This document shows, one piece after another, positions 9,054-18,008 of a stretch of 64,000 nucleotides of DNA (its first letter is position 1; each line of letters begins with the position of its first letter). The position numbers were made by a program, and so were the translations under genes. The DNA is taken from assembly GCF_013449735.1 (NCBI RefSeq), contig NZ_JACBNY010000001.1:62001-126000 (forward strand), given 5' to 3'. The DNA comes from Pseudolactococcus laudensis. GTDB lineage: Bacteria; Bacillota; Bacilli; Lactobacillales; Streptococcaceae. A model generated the notes under the pieces. The model was given only the letters and a program-made list of their open reading frames with translations. It searched no databases and was not told the DNA's origin.

Positions 9054-10451
9054 ATGGCGAAACTATGGGGCGGTAGATTTGAAGAAGGCCTAGATAAAAA
9101 AACAGAAGCTTTTGGGGCATCGATTACTTTTGATCAAAAAATGGCACGCCAAGACCTAAAAGGTAGTCTTGCGCATGTGACGATGCTTGCCTCAACAGGG
9201 ATTTTAACAGCTGAGGAAGCTGAACAAATCAAGGCAGGTATTCAAAAAGTTGAAGCAAAATACGAAGCGGGCGAGATCGAATTTAAAATCGAAAACGAAG
9301 ATATTCACATGAATATGGAAACTTATCTGCATGCAGAAATCGGACAAGTCGCAGGTAAACTTCACACGGCACGCTCACGTAATGACCAAGTCGCAACGGA
9401 TATGCATCTGTGGATGAAAGACACCTTATCAGAAACCATGGATAAATTACAAAACTTGCGTGAAGTCATTGTGACCTTGGCGTCAGAGCATATTGAGACA
9501 ATCATGCCTGGTTATACACACTTGCAACATGCGCAGCCGATTTCATTCGGTCATCATCTCATGGCCTACTATAGTATGTTAACACGCGATTTTGAGCGTT
9601 TTGAGTTTAATATGAAACACGCTGATATTTCGCCGCTAGGAGCGGCGGCACTTGCTGGGACGACTTTCCCTATTGACCGGAAAGAAACGGCGGCACTCAT
9701 GGGCTTTAGCGACATTTATGTGAACTCGATGGATGCGGTGAGTGATCGTGATTTTATCCTTGAATTTCTCAGCAATGCCAGCATTCTCATGATGCACCTG
9801 TCGCGTTTTTGCGAGGAGCTGATCCTTTGGTGTAGCAATGAGTTCCAGTTTGTGACCCTGTCGGATGCTTTTTCAACGGGGTCGTCGATCATGCCGCAGA
9901 AGAAAAATCCTGATATGGCTGAGCTGATCCGTGGTAAATCTGGTCGGGTTTATGGCAATCTCTTTGGCTTGCTCACGGTCATGAAATCTCTGCCTTTGGC
10001 CTATAACAAGGACTTGCAGGAAGATAAGGAAGGTATGTTTGACACGGCAGACACGATTTTGACCAGTCTGGATGTTATGGCGGGAATGCTGTCGACGCTT
10101 TCGGTCAATGAAAGCATCATGGCAGAGTCGACTGAAAAAGACTTCTCAAACGCCACAGAACTTGCTGACTACCTAGCTGCTAAAGGACTGCCTTTCCGTC
10201 AAGCTCATGAAATCGTCGGAGAAATGGTGCTAGAATGTACGAAGGCGGGTTATTACTTGCAAGATGTGCCATTGACACGCTACCAAGAAGTATCGTCCTT
10301 AATCGACTCAGACATCTATGAGACTTTGAAGTCTCGGACTGCTGTTCAACGCCGTAATTCCTATGGTGGCACAGGCTTTGAACAAGTCAAGATGCAAATT
10401 GCTTTAGCACAGGATGCTTTAAAGCAGAAAGTTGATTCTGAAAAAGAATAA
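9054..10451 (+). CDS. argH: Argininosuccinate lyase
   Basis: Cleaves argininosuccinate to arginine and fumarate. At 465 residues it is the standard length of the fumarase/aspartase superfamily. The signature [10 protein letters not shown] is at residues 276-285 with the catalytic serine loop, and [17 protein letters not shown] lies near residue 100. GGGAG is 8 nt before the ATG. No ARG box was found immediately upstream, unlike argG. Two palindromic elements occupy its upstream region instead. Confidence 0.98.
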   Translation: MAKLWGGRFEEGLDKKTEAFGASITFDQKMARQDLKGSLAHVTMLASTGILTAEEAEQIKAGIQKVEAKYEAGEIEFKIENEDIHMNMETYLHAEIGQVAGKLHTARSRNDQVATDMHLWMKDTLSETMDKLQNLREVIVTLASEHIETIMPGYTHLQHAQPISFGHHLMAYYSMLTRDFERFEFNMKHADISPLGAAALAGTTFPIDRKETAALMGFSDIYVNSMDAVSDRDFILEFLSNASILMMHLSRFCEELILWCSNEFQFVTLSDAFSTGSSIMPQKKNPDMAELIRGKSGRVYGNLFGLLTVMKSLPLAYNKDLQEDKEGMFDTADTILTSLDVMAGMLSTLSVNESIMAESTEKDFSNATELADYLAAKGLPFRQAHEIVGEMVLECTKAGYYLQDVPLTRYQEVSSLIDSDIYETLKSRTAVQRRNSYGGTGFEQVKMQIALAQDALKQKVDSEKE

Positions 10452-10479
10452 CGTGTTAATTTATATCAAAATAAATGAG

Positions 10480-10508
10480 AAATGTACCCTTGAAATGGTG
10501 CATTTTTT
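10480..10508 (+). terminator. Terminator of argH
   Basis: AAATGTACC pairs with GGTGCATTT (one G-U) around an 8-nt loop and runs into TTTTTT. The rnpA promoter region (TAGAAT at 10521) follows at once. Confidence 0.75.
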
Positions 10509-10558
10509 GCATATTTATGGTAGAATTGGTTAGATAAATTACTGTAGGAGAATCTATT

Positions 10559-10909
10559 TTGGCAATCAAAAAAGCTTTACGAATTAAGAAAAAGATTGAT
10601 TTCGATAAAATTTTTTCTGCCAGAAAATCAACGGCTAACAAGAAATTTGTGGTCTACCAATTGCCTTCAGAAACGACACATTTTAGAGCAGCGATTTCAG
10701 TGAGCAAAAAATTAGGGAATGCGGTCACCAGAAATCGTGTGAAACGTCTTGTTCGTCATGCGTTAATGCCGCTTTCTGACAATTTATCACAAACAGATTT
10801 TGTGATTGTTTGTCGAAAAGGGGTTGAAACCTTGCCGTTTGATGAAGTGCAAAAAAATTTGACACACGTCTTGAAGGTAGCAAAAATTTATCAGAAATCA
10901 GAGATATAA
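10559..10909 (+). CDS. rnpA: Ribonuclease P protein component
   Basis: Protein subunit of RNase P, which trims the 5' leader of pre-tRNA with the RNA subunit. 116 residues, basic, with the conserved RNRVKR motif at residues 58-63 (VTRNRVKRLVR). The start is TTG at 10559, set by TAGGAG 8 nt upstream; no ATG fits. It opens the conserved rnpA-yidC-khpB group. Confidence 0.96.
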   Translation: MAIKKALRIKKKIDFDKIFSARKSTANKKFVVYQLPSETTHFRAAISVSKKLGNAVTRNRVKRLVRHALMPLSDNLSQTDFVIVCRKGVETLPFDEVQKNLTHVLKVAKIYQKSEI

Positions 10910-10969
10910 TCAGTTTAGTTTTTAGGATTTTAATTAAATGACAGCGTTAAGTTATAGAAAAGGAAAATT

Positions 10970-11782
10970 GTGAAGAAAAAACTTAAATTAGTCGCATTAT
11001 CAGGAATAGCGGTCCTCGTTTTAACGGGTTGTGGCCGTACGGATATTACAGGACACTCAAGTGGTCTTTGGGAGCAATTCGTTTACGGGTTTGCCCAAAT
11101 CATCCACTTTCTTTCATTTGGTGGTTTGGTCGGTCTAGGCATTATTTTATTCACCTTAATCATCAGAACGCTCTTATTGCCTTTGATGCACGTACAAATG
11201 AAATCAACGCGTAAAATGCAAGAAGTGCAACCTGAATTGAAAAAAATTCAAGCGCAATACCCGGGTAAAGATGCGGAAAGCAAACGCTTAGTTGCTGAAA
11301 AAACACAGGAACTTTATGCGGAAAATGGTGTGAATCCTTATATGGGATGTCTGCCTTTACTGGTGCAAATGCCAATTCTCTGGGCATTGTATCAAGCCAT
11401 TACGCGTGTTGATTTTCTGCGTGATGGTCATTTCCTTTGGTTTGATATTTCTGGACACGACCCTTATTTTATCTTGCCAATTCTTGCCGCAGTATTCACC
11501 TTTGCTAGCTCGTGGCTAACAATGAAGGCAGCGCCTGAAAAAAATGCAATGACGACGAGTATGACGTATGTTATGCCTATTCTCATCTTTGGGATGGGCG
11601 TTAGCGTTGCAGCTGGTGTGGCACTTTACTGGACCGTATCAAATGCTTACCAAGTCTTCCAAACCTTGCTTTTGAACAATCCGTTTAAACTTCAAGAGGA
11701 ACGTGCCGCCAAGGCGAACGCAGAAAAAAATAAAGAAAAGGCTCGTCAAAAGGCATTAGCAAAAGCTAAGAAGAAAAAATAA
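10970..11782 (+). CDS. yidC: Membrane protein insertase YidC/OxaA, lipoprotein type
   Basis: Inserts and folds membrane proteins with or without SecYEG. 270 residues. A lipoprotein signal ends in LVLTGC (Cys21), then five predicted membrane segments with the family region [23 protein letters not shown], and a very basic Lys/Ala-rich tail that contacts ribosomes. The start is GTG at 10970 with AAAGGA upstream. It sits between rnpA and khpB as in most Firmicutes. Many streptococci have two paralogues; this is the rnpA-linked one. Confidence 0.96.
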   Translation: MKKKLKLVALSGIAVLVLTGCGRTDITGHSSGLWEQFVYGFAQIIHFLSFGGLVGLGIILFTLIIRTLLLPLMHVQMKSTRKMQEVQPELKKIQAQYPGKDAESKRLVAEKTQELYAENGVNPYMGCLPLLVQMPILWALYQAITRVDFLRDGHFLWFDISGHDPYFILPILAAVFTFASSWLTMKAAPEKNAMTTSMTYVMPILIFGMGVSVAAGVALYWTVSNAYQVFQTLLLNNPFKLQEERAAKANAEKNKEKARQKALAKAKKKK

Positions 11783-11908
11783 GCTAAATTTTAGAGACTG
11801 ACGGCGTAGATTGCTATCAGTGATAAAAAGAGATAAACTTATCTTAGATACGTTTATCAACATCAAAGTAGTACTTAAGCAATACCTAATAAAGGAGTAG
11901 TTAAAGAG

Positions 11909-12805
11909 ATGGCTATTTTTACAGGAAATACAGTAGATGAAGCGATTGAGCGTGGGTTGAAAAAACTTGGCGTCAAACGTGAAAATGTCCATATTCAAAT
12001 TGAGCAGAAAGATAAAAAAGGGTTCTTGGGCATTGGTAAAAAACGTGCCCGTGTTAATATTGATGCTATCCACGAAGAAACTGTTCGTCAGGCTGACCGC
12101 CTTGCCACGCGTGGATTAGATGCTGATTTTATTGCAGACTCACCGAAAGTTCAATCCGCTATGGAAGCAACGCTTGAGTTATCACAAGTTGTTAAGGCAG
12201 TTAAAGCAGCTGAAAAAGCAAGCACGGGTGATTTAAGCCAAGAAGATAAAGATGCAATCATCGAAGAGGCTAAGAACGAAATTGCTGAAAGAAAATTAGT
12301 TGACCTTGAAGGCGATATCGCGCCTGCAGCAGTAGCTGAGGCAATGACACACAGTCAAAATAAAGTGATTAAAGAAGTCTCAAAATATTTGACATTAATC
12401 ACACAAGATATGGGTGTTCCAGCATCGGTTTCGGCTCAAAATGATGGCAGTTTGATTGTTTTCAATCTTAAATCATCGCAGGACGGTTTGTTAATTGGTA
12501 AACATGGTAAAATTTTACAGGCTTTACAAGTTTTAGCTAAAGCATATGCTAACAGCTTGACAGAAGAACGTGTAATCCTTGCCATAAATGTTGGGGATTA
12601 TCATGAAAAGCGTAAAGTCTACATTACTAGCTTAGCGCATCATGCGGCAAAACGTGCGCGTAATGGTGAAACAGTTTATATCAATGATTTACAAAGCAAT
12701 GAACGTAAAATCGTCCATGCTATTATCTCACGTGAACCAGGTGTTAACAGTCGTTCTGTTGGACGTGATAGTGGCAGATATATTGTTGTGACAAAAGAAA
12801 ATTGA
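11909..12805 (+). CDS. khpB: RNA-binding protein KhpB (Jag/EloR)
   Basis: RNA-binding regulator of cell elongation and division that pairs with KhpA in related cocci. 298 residues: an N-terminal Jag_N domain (about 1-52, with KKGFLGIGKKRARV), an acidic linker, a KH domain with the GxxG loop GKHG at 197-200, and a C-terminal R3H domain (about 236-298, SREPGVNSRSVGRDSGRY). AAAGGAG is 11-12 nt upstream. The last 23 codons and the stop are duplicated 2.4 kb downstream. Confidence 0.96.
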   Translation: MAIFTGNTVDEAIERGLKKLGVKRENVHIQIEQKDKKGFLGIGKKRARVNIDAIHEETVRQADRLATRGLDADFIADSPKVQSAMEATLELSQVVKAVKAAEKASTGDLSQEDKDAIIEEAKNEIAERKLVDLEGDIAPAAVAEAMTHSQNKVIKEVSKYLTLITQDMGVPASVSAQNDGSLIVFNLKSSQDGLLIGKHGKILQALQVLAKAYANSLTEERVILAINVGDYHEKRKVYITSLAHHAAKRARNGETVYINDLQSNERKIVHAIISREPGVNSRSVGRDSGRYIVVTKEN

Positions 12806-12808
12806 GAT
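12735..12808 (+). repeat. 74-bp direct repeat, copy 1 (3' end of khpB)
   Basis: From AACCAGGTGTTAACAG to TTGAGAT, this equals 15217-15290 except for two substitutions, both at silent third positions (GGT/GGC and AGT/AGC). A TTGACA-type promoter follows both copies; here it is TTGACA (12824), 18 bp, TAGCAT. Confidence 0.95.
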
Positions 12809-12878
12809 GCAAATAAGATTATTTTGACAAATATCTGTAAAAAGTGGTAGCATAAGTAAGTTTGATATTTGCGAAGTT

Positions 12879-12921
12879 AAAACACCGTACGCCTAAAACA
12901 TTAAGGCGTACGGTGTTTTTT
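12879..12921 (+). terminator. Terminator after khpB
   Basis: A perfect 16-bp stem, AAAACACCGTACGCCT with its inverse, 9-nt loop and T6. It would stop transcripts from the promoter left behind khpB copy 1 before the hydrolase gene. Confidence 0.92.
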
Positions 12922-12969
12922 GTTTTGTCTCAAAATCAAGAATTTTTATTATTTTTTTATTAAACTGAT

Positions 12970-12998
12970 TTACATATTACTATTTAAAGTGTTATAAT
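12970..12998 (+). promoter_or_regulatory. Promoter of the ChW-repeat hydrolase
   Basis: TTACAT (12970-12975), 17 bp, TATAAT (12993-12998), followed by AAAGGAG and the ATG at 13030. Confidence 0.7.
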
Positions 12999-13029
12999 AA
13001 GAATAAAATGCGTTTTAAAGGAGTCTGTT

Positions 13030-15090
13030 ATGAGGGGTTTGGCAAAGTTTATTATTGGATTGACCTTGTTGATGAGTATATTTGCAGTTTATACAGGAAT
13101 TACTTTAGCTGATGAAAATGATAGAAGTAGTGAAACAATTGATAAATCAGAGATAAAGTCAACTCAGACTTCATCAACTACTCAGGCTACGTCAACTACT
13201 CATGAGAGCAAATCATTAGCAGAAAATGTAGCACCTAGTCAACAAGTAGAAGAGCAAACTTCAACGACTACGAAAGAAGTCATTGCGACAAAAATCACAG
13301 CTACAAGTGAAAAAGAAAAGATTGCAGTTGGTCAAATTACACAACTGACAGTAAGTGTGGCACCCGTTGATGCTCCTCAAATCGTCACCTATCAAAGCTC
13401 AAATCCCAAAGTAGCCACAGTAGATGGAACGGGTCAAGTTACAGGCATTGCTTTAGGTAAAGCACAGATTATAGTCACTTCTCAAGATGGAAAAGTGTCA
13501 ACCGAAATTACTATTGAAGTTGTTGAAACAAGTGTTACTTATCAAACCCATGTTCAAAGTATTGGTTGGCAAAATTGGGTCAAAAACGGTGCCATGTCAG
13601 GGACACAAGGTCGTTCTTTACGGCTAGAGGGCATCAAAATTAAACTGGAAAATGCGACTTACTCGGGTGAAATTATTTATCAAACGCATATCCAAAATAT
13701 CGGTTGGCAAGCTGAACAAAAAGATGGTGTTCTGAGTGGTACAACAGGGCAAAGTAAACGCATGGAGGGAATCCGTATTTACTTGACAGATGAGCTTGCG
13801 GCACATTATGACATCTATTATCGTGCGCATATTCAAGAGATTGGTTGGTTATCGTGGGCAAAAAATGGTCAAGAATCAGGTAGTCAAGGGTTATCTGCAC
13901 GACTAGAGGGGATTGAGATTCAACTGGTACCGAAAAATACAAAAAATTTCGATACCAAACGTACTTTTGTCAATGGTAGCAATACAAAATTTTCTTATCA
14001 AGTCCATGGTCAAAATTATGGTTGGCAATCGCCTAAAGTAAGTGGGCAAATCGCTGGAACAACAGGCCAATCTAAACGGATTGAGGCAATCAGAGCTAGT
14101 ATCAGAGATACTAACTTACAAGGTAATGTTAGCTATAGAGCCCACGTTCAAGGCATTGGATGGCAAAATACAGTTTATAACGATGCCATCAGTGGTACAG
14201 TGGGACAATCTCGTCGACTTGAAGCTTTGCGAATTTCAATAAATGGGGAAATTTCGCGATTCTATGATGTCTATTATCGTGGCCATGTTGAAGGAAAAGG
14301 TTGGTTAGCTTGGACAAAAAACGATGGGATAATTGGGAGTACAGGAGCAAGCAAACGTTTAGAGGCTATCGAAGTACGCCTTGTCCATAAAAATGGTGCA
14401 GCACCTTCTATTTCTGGAAAGTCAAGTGTCGGTGCAGCTGATTACTCTAATCAAAAGATTTTGCCTATTTTTAACAGTAATAACAATATCATGAGTGCGG
14501 GGTATTATAATCTGAGTACAGGCGATACTATTCTAAAAAATGGTGATGCACTTGTGACATCGGCATCAACCTATAAACTTTTTATCGCCCTTTATGTTTT
14601 TAATTTGATGGATACCGGTAAAGCAAATTGGAACACGGGCTGGCCGGGTGGTACTTTCCGTTCAGGTTTTTATGACATGATTATTAATTCAGGCAATAAT
14701 TTTTCGGAGTGGGTTAAAATAAATTACGGCAGTGGTAACATTGATAAATTTTTAAAAAGTAAAGGTTATGCTGGTATTTTCAATAATCCAGACCATGCGA
14801 CAACTTCAGCTAAGGACTTAGTCAATATTTTGAAATATTATTATAATAATTCTAGAAATGGTAATGTTGCCTATCTCATTGATTTGATGAGAAACCAGAT
14901 TTATCGGACTGGTATACCGAGAGGAACAGGTCAAGCTGTTGCAGATAAAGTTGGTTTCCTTTGGGATATTCGAAATGATGCAGGCATCGTTTATGCAAGA
15001 CAGCCTTATATTTTAGTCATCACAACTAAAAATCAATACAATTTTGATTTAATTTCGGATATCTCTAGAAAAATACAGATGGCTCAATAA
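13030..15090 (+). CDS. Secreted ChW-repeat protein with C-terminal class A beta-lactamase-like serine hydrolase
   Basis: A 686-residue secreted surface protein. Domains in order: signal peptide (1-27, ending ITLA); Ser/Thr-rich linker; one bacterial Ig-like (Big_2) domain (~88-165); six ChW repeats (~170-457), each with the pattern Y-x-x-H-x-Q-x-x-GW...G...R-x-E-x-I; then a serine beta-lactamase-like domain (~470-686) with S513-T-Y-K516, S554-G-N and K640-V-G in place of KTG. No LPXTG or membrane anchor is seen, so the ChW repeats probably hold it to the wall. Such domains may act on peptidoglycan peptides rather than on drugs. It interrupts the normal khpB-rpmH order between two copies of a 74-bp repeat. 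Confidence 0.85.
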   Translation: MRGLAKFIIGLTLLMSIFAVYTGITLADENDRSSETIDKSEIKSTQTSSTTQATSTTHESKSLAENVAPSQQVEEQTSTTTKEVIATKITATSEKEKIAVGQITQLTVSVAPVDAPQIVTYQSSNPKVATVDGTGQVTGIALGKAQIIVTSQDGKVSTEITIEVVETSVTYQTHVQSIGWQNWVKNGAMSGTQGRSLRLEGIKIKLENATYSGEIIYQTHIQNIGWQAEQKDGVLSGTTGQSKRMEGIRIYLTDELAAHYDIYYRAHIQEIGWLSWAKNGQESGSQGLSARLEGIEIQLVPKNTKNFDTKRTFVNGSNTKFSYQVHGQNYGWQSPKVSGQIAGTTGQSKRIEAIRASIRDTNLQGNVSYRAHVQGIGWQNTVYNDAISGTVGQSRRLEALRISINGEISRFYDVYYRGHVEGKGWLAWTKNDGIIGSTGASKRLEAIEVRLVHKNGAAPSISGKSSVGAADYSNQKILPIFNSNNNIMSAGYYNLSTGDTILKNGDALVTSASTYKLFIALYVFNLMDTGKANWNTGWPGGTFRSGFYDMIINSGNNFSEWVKINYGSGNIDKFLKSKGYAGIFNNPDHATTSAKDLVNILKYYYNNSRNGNVAYLIDLMRNQIYRTGIPRGTGQAVADKVGFLWDIRNDAGIVYARQPYILVITTKNQYNFDLISDISRKIQMAQ

Positions 15091-15216
15091 GATTTAAAAA
15101 CTTATTGATCACATTTAGGTACTTTTGTATATAGAAATTTTGGCAGAAAACTGGCTAATAAATTCTAGTAATAAGAAAAAACTATAAAAGGTAAATTTCC
15201 AAAGTATCAAACATTT

Positions 15217-15290
15217 AACCAGGCGTTAACAGCCGTTCTGTTGGACGTGATAGTGGCAGATATATTGTTGTGACAAAAGAAAATTGAGAT
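15217..15290 (+). repeat. 74-bp direct repeat, copy 2 (khpB 3' end without the gene)
   Basis: A 5'-truncated second khpB end including the stop codon, 72/74 identical to 12735-12808. It lies directly before the rpmH promoter. The rest of the 15091-15419 gap shows no gene. Confidence 0.95.
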
Positions 15291-15294
15291 TACC

Positions 15295-15323
15295 TTGACA
15301 AATGCTTGTAAAAACGATAGAAT
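15295..15323 (+). promoter_or_regulatory. rpmH promoter
   Basis: TTGACA (15295-15300), 17 bp, TAGAAT (15318-15323). A leader of about 90 nt precedes the GGAGG ribosome site. Confidence 0.8.
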
Positions 15324-15419
15324 ATTATGGTATGTTTAGTAACTGATCAAAAGCCTAGGCTAGACATAAGGTTGTTGGGTTACCGACAATCAAAAATTCT
15401 GTACAGGAGGAAAAACATT

Positions 15420-15554
15420 ATGAAACGCACTTTTCAACCAAGTAAACGTAAACGTCAAAAAACACACGGTTTCCGTAAACGTATGTCTACTAAAAACGGC
15501 CGTCGCGTCGTTGCTAGCCGTCGTCGTAAAGGACGCGCAGTTTTGACTGCATAA
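15420..15554 (+). CDS. rpmH: 50S ribosomal protein L34
   Basis: 44 residues, highly basic, with the invariant start [12 protein letters not shown] and the [12 protein letters not shown] core. CAGGAGG 8 nt before the ATG fixes the start; longer upstream readings lack support. It has its own promoter and terminator. Confidence 0.98.
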   Translation: MKRTFQPSKRKRQKTHGFRKRMSTKNGRRVVASRRRKGRAVLTA

Positions 15555-15568
15555 AATACGATAAAAAG

Positions 15569-15598
15569 AACATAGATACTCGAGCCTATGTTTTTTTT
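15569..15598 (+). terminator. Terminator of rpmH
   Basis: AACATAG and CTATGTT pair around a 10-nt loop, followed by an 8-base T-tract. Confidence 0.85.
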
Positions 15599-15726
15599 GT
15601 TGTCTTTTTGGCTTAAAGCTAGATTATGACTCAATTTGAATGTAGGACTTTTTAAATAAACTTAATAGAATTAAAATATATATAGTTTTTGTGGATATAA
15701 TTGCCAAGTTTTTGATACAATAGAAT

Positions 15727-15740
15727 TGGAAACGATTACA
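15727..15740 (+). promoter_or_regulatory. cre site (CcpA operator) of the aldo/keto reductase
   Basis: TGGAAACGATTACA fits the palindromic cre core TGNAANCGNTTNCA exactly. It lies just downstream of -10-like TACAAT/TAGAAT boxes (15715-15726), where CcpA would repress. Confidence 0.65.
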
Positions 15741-15760
15741 AGAATAGAAAGGCTCTTACC

Positions 15761-16681
15761 ATGAAAAAAATTCAAATTGCCAATACGGACATGACAGCTA
15801 GCCAACTTATTTTAGGTTGTATGCGAATTAATGAACCAGGTAAAAATCCTGTTGAAACGATTCAGACGGCATATGATAATGGCATTAACTTCTTTGATCA
15901 TGCAGATATATATGGTGCTGGGGAATGCGAAACGATTTTCGCTAAAGCGTTGAAAGAAACAAGTATTTCGCGTTCTGATATTTATTTACAATCTAAAGTT
16001 GGGATTAAACCAGGGATTGCTTTTGACTTTTCAAAACAACATATCATTAAAGCGGTAGAAGGCTCATTGAAACGTCTAGATACTGATTATCTCGATGCAC
16101 TTCTTTTACACCGTCCAGATACCTTGGTTGAGCCTGAAGAAGTTGCAGAAGCTTTCTCTCAGCTTGAAAAAGCTGGTAAGGTTCGTGCGTTTGGGGTATC
16201 CAATCAAAACCCTGGTCAAATTGAACTCCTGAAAACAGCGGTTAAACAACCACTCAATATCAATCAACTTCAATTTGGTCTTAAACACACGGGCATGATT
16301 GATGCTGGCATTAATGTTAACATGGAAAATCAAGCGGGTCTCGTTCGGGATGGTGGTATTCTGGAATATTCACGGATTCACGACATGACGATTCAAGCTT
16401 GGTCACCTTTCCAATATGGTTTCTTCGAAGGTGTCTTTGTTGGAAATGATGAAAAGTTCCCTGAACTTAATGCTAGATTACTAGAGCTTGCGGAGCAATA
16501 CAAGGTAACGCCATCTGGTATCGCTGTCGCCTTCATTAATCGCCATCCTGCTAAGATCCAAACAGTTCTTGGTACAATGACACCATCTCGTATTATTGAA
16601 GCGACAGAGGCTGCAGATATTGTGTTGACGCGTGAAGAATGGTATAGCTTATACATGGCAGCAGGTAATATCCTACCATAA
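15761..16681 (+). CDS. Aldo/keto reductase
   Basis: NAD(P)H-dependent oxidoreductase of the AKR superfamily (YdhF-like), 306 residues, a cytoplasmic TIM barrel. The active-site elements are visible: FFDHADIYG (Asp and Tyr, ~residues 44-51), LQSKVG (Lys) and LLLHRPD (His). The C-terminal cofactor region is GTMTPSRIIEATEA. Substrate unknown; relatives reduce sugar aldehydes or methylglyoxal. Monocistronic, with a cre site upstream suggesting carbon catabolite repression. Confidence 0.92.
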   Translation: MKKIQIANTDMTASQLILGCMRINEPGKNPVETIQTAYDNGINFFDHADIYGAGECETIFAKALKETSISRSDIYLQSKVGIKPGIAFDFSKQHIIKAVEGSLKRLDTDYLDALLLHRPDTLVEPEEVAEAFSQLEKAGKVRAFGVSNQNPGQIELLKTAVKQPLNINQLQFGLKHTGMIDAGINVNMENQAGLVRDGGILEYSRIHDMTIQAWSPFQYGFFEGVFVGNDEKFPELNARLLELAEQYKVTPSGIAVAFINRHPAKIQTVLGTMTPSRIIEATEAADIVLTREEWYSLYMAAGNILP

Positions 16682-16686
16682 GTCTT

Positions 16687-16733
16687 AAAAATGCTAGAGA
16701 TTTTCCGGTAGTTTGGAGAATGTCAGCATTTTC
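16687..16733 (+). terminator. Terminator of the aldo/keto reductase
   Basis: AAAATGCT and AGCATTTT bracket a partly paired inner region and are followed by a short T-rich stretch. Confidence 0.65.
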
Positions 16734-16841
16734 TTCATTTGTCCAGATAAATCACTAAAATGAAGAGTATTGTTTGAATTTTTAGCAAAAATAACTTATA
16801 ATGAAACTAACTCAATAAATTACAGAAGTGAGGTGACAGAT

Positions 16842-17108
16842 ATGAGTTTTACAGATGAAACGGTACGTTTCGAGTTTGATGACTCGAGCAAAAAAGAAAT
16901 TGGCGAAACACTTGTCAGTGTCTACAAGTCTCTCGGCGAAAAAGGCTACAACCCGATTAACCAAATGGTCGGTTATGTGTTATCAGGCGATCCAGCTTAT
17001 ATCCCGCGCCACAACGATGCTAGAAACAAAATCCGTCGTTTTGACCGAGATGATATCGTTGAAGAATTGATTAAAAATTACCTCAAGGATCAAGGTGTGT
17101 CACTTTGA
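16842..17108 (+). CDS. ireB: IreB family regulatory phosphoprotein (UPF0297)
   Basis: Small cytoplasmic regulator that in enterococci is phosphorylated by the PASTA kinase IreK at two N-terminal threonines. Here [10 protein letters not shown] keeps both (Thr4, Thr7). 88 residues. GAGGTG is upstream of the ATG at 16842; the longer reading from 16770 has no ribosome site. The stop overlaps the ruvX start by one base. The order ireB-ruvX-DUF1292 is conserved in Firmicutes. Confidence 0.95.
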   Translation: MSFTDETVRFEFDDSSKKEIGETLVSVYKSLGEKGYNPINQMVGYVLSGDPAYIPRHNDARNKIRRFDRDDIVEELIKNYLKDQGVSL

Positions 17109-17530
17109 TGCAACGTTTAATGGGGTTAGACGTCGGTAGTGTAACTGTCGGCGTGGCCGTAAGCGACTTGTTAGGCTATACAGCTCAGCCTGTTGAGACG
17201 ATTCGCATTAATGAGTCAAAAGCAGATTATGGGTTTGAGCGTTTGGCAGAACTTGTCAAAGAATATCAACCTGCAAAATTTGTCTTAGGTTTACCTAAAC
17301 ACATGAACAATGATGAAGGTATTAGGGCGCAAGCGAGTCGTCATTATGGTGATTTATTGTTCGAAAAATTTGGTATTCCAGTTGATTATCAAGATGAGCG
17401 ACTCACGACAGCCCAAGCAGAGAAAATTTTAATTCAAGGACACACACGTCGTGAAAATCGCAAAAAATATATTGATAAATTGGCGGCTGTGTTGATTTTA
17501 CAGAATTATCTTGATAGCCACACTTTATAA
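17108..17530 (+). CDS. ruvX: Holliday junction resolvase-like YqgF/RuvX, 16S rRNA processing nuclease
   Basis: RNase H-fold nuclease of 140 residues, assigned to pre-16S rRNA maturation and formerly a putative Holliday resolvase. The acidic residues are visible in [26 protein letters not shown] and [10 protein letters not shown]. The ATG at 17108 shares its A with the ireB stop (TGATG); the TTG three bases earlier is less likely. Confidence 0.95.
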   Translation: MQRLMGLDVGSVTVGVAVSDLLGYTAQPVETIRINESKADYGFERLAELVKEYQPAKFVLGLPKHMNNDEGIRAQASRHYGDLLFEKFGIPVDYQDERLTTAQAEKILIQGHTRRENRKKYIDKLAAVLILQNYLDSHTL

Positions 17531-17550
17531 ACTAGATTACGGAGTAAATA

Positions 17551-17868
17551 ATGACTGAACATACACATCATCATGACCATGAACATGAGCAAGAATTTAT
17601 CACTTTGATTGATGATCATGGAAATGAGACTTTGTTTGAAATTCTTTTGACAATTGATGGTCAAGAAGAATTTGGAAAAAACTATGTCTTAGTTGTACCA
17701 GCTGGTGCGGAAGAAGACGAAAACGGTGAAGTTGAAATTCAAGCTTACGCTTATACACAAAATGAAGATGGTACTGAGGGTGACCTCTTACCAATCCCAG
17801 AAGATTCTGATGAAGAATGGGATATGATTGAAGAAGTTTTCAATACATTTGTAGAAGAACAAGACTAA
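17551..17868 (+). CDS. DUF1292 family protein (YrzB-like)
   Basis: 105-residue acidic protein of unknown function. A His-rich start ([10 protein letters not shown]) could bind metal; the family core [19 protein letters not shown] and an acidic tail follow. Third gene of the ireB-ruvX unit, with a good ribosome site and a terminator after it. Confidence 0.93.
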   Translation: MTEHTHHHDHEHEQEFITLIDDHGNETLFEILLTIDGQEEFGKNYVLVVPAGAEEDENGEVEIQAYAYTQNEDGTEGDLLPIPEDSDEEWDMIEEVFNTFVEEQD

Positions 17869-17878
17869 ATCAATATCA

Positions 17879-17941
17879 AAAACTCTGAAAATTTCCTTAT
17901 CTGATGTTAAATCAGGATAGGTTTGACTTTCAGAGTTTTTA
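17879..17941. terminator. Terminator between DUF1292 gene and MFS gene
   Basis: AAACTCTGAAA pairs with TTTCAGAGTTT across an internal region with its own hairpin (CTTATCTGAT/ATCAGGATAG). A- and T-runs on both sides suit convergent genes. Confidence 0.8.
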
Positions 17942-18008
17942 TTTTGTGGTTATTTAGGACAGTGTCGCTAGTATAAAGTTCATGATATGTTAAGTTGTGT
18001 TTTCATCA

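Noticed and set aside
13540-14400. Repeated DNA within the ChW gene as a recombination repeat
   Set aside because: The repeats are at protein level (six ChW units) with divergent DNA, so they are domain repeats.
10441-15560. Replication origin near rnpA-rpmH
   Set aside because: No dnaA, dnaN or cluster of TTATCCACA boxes is present; in this family these genes are not tied to oriC.
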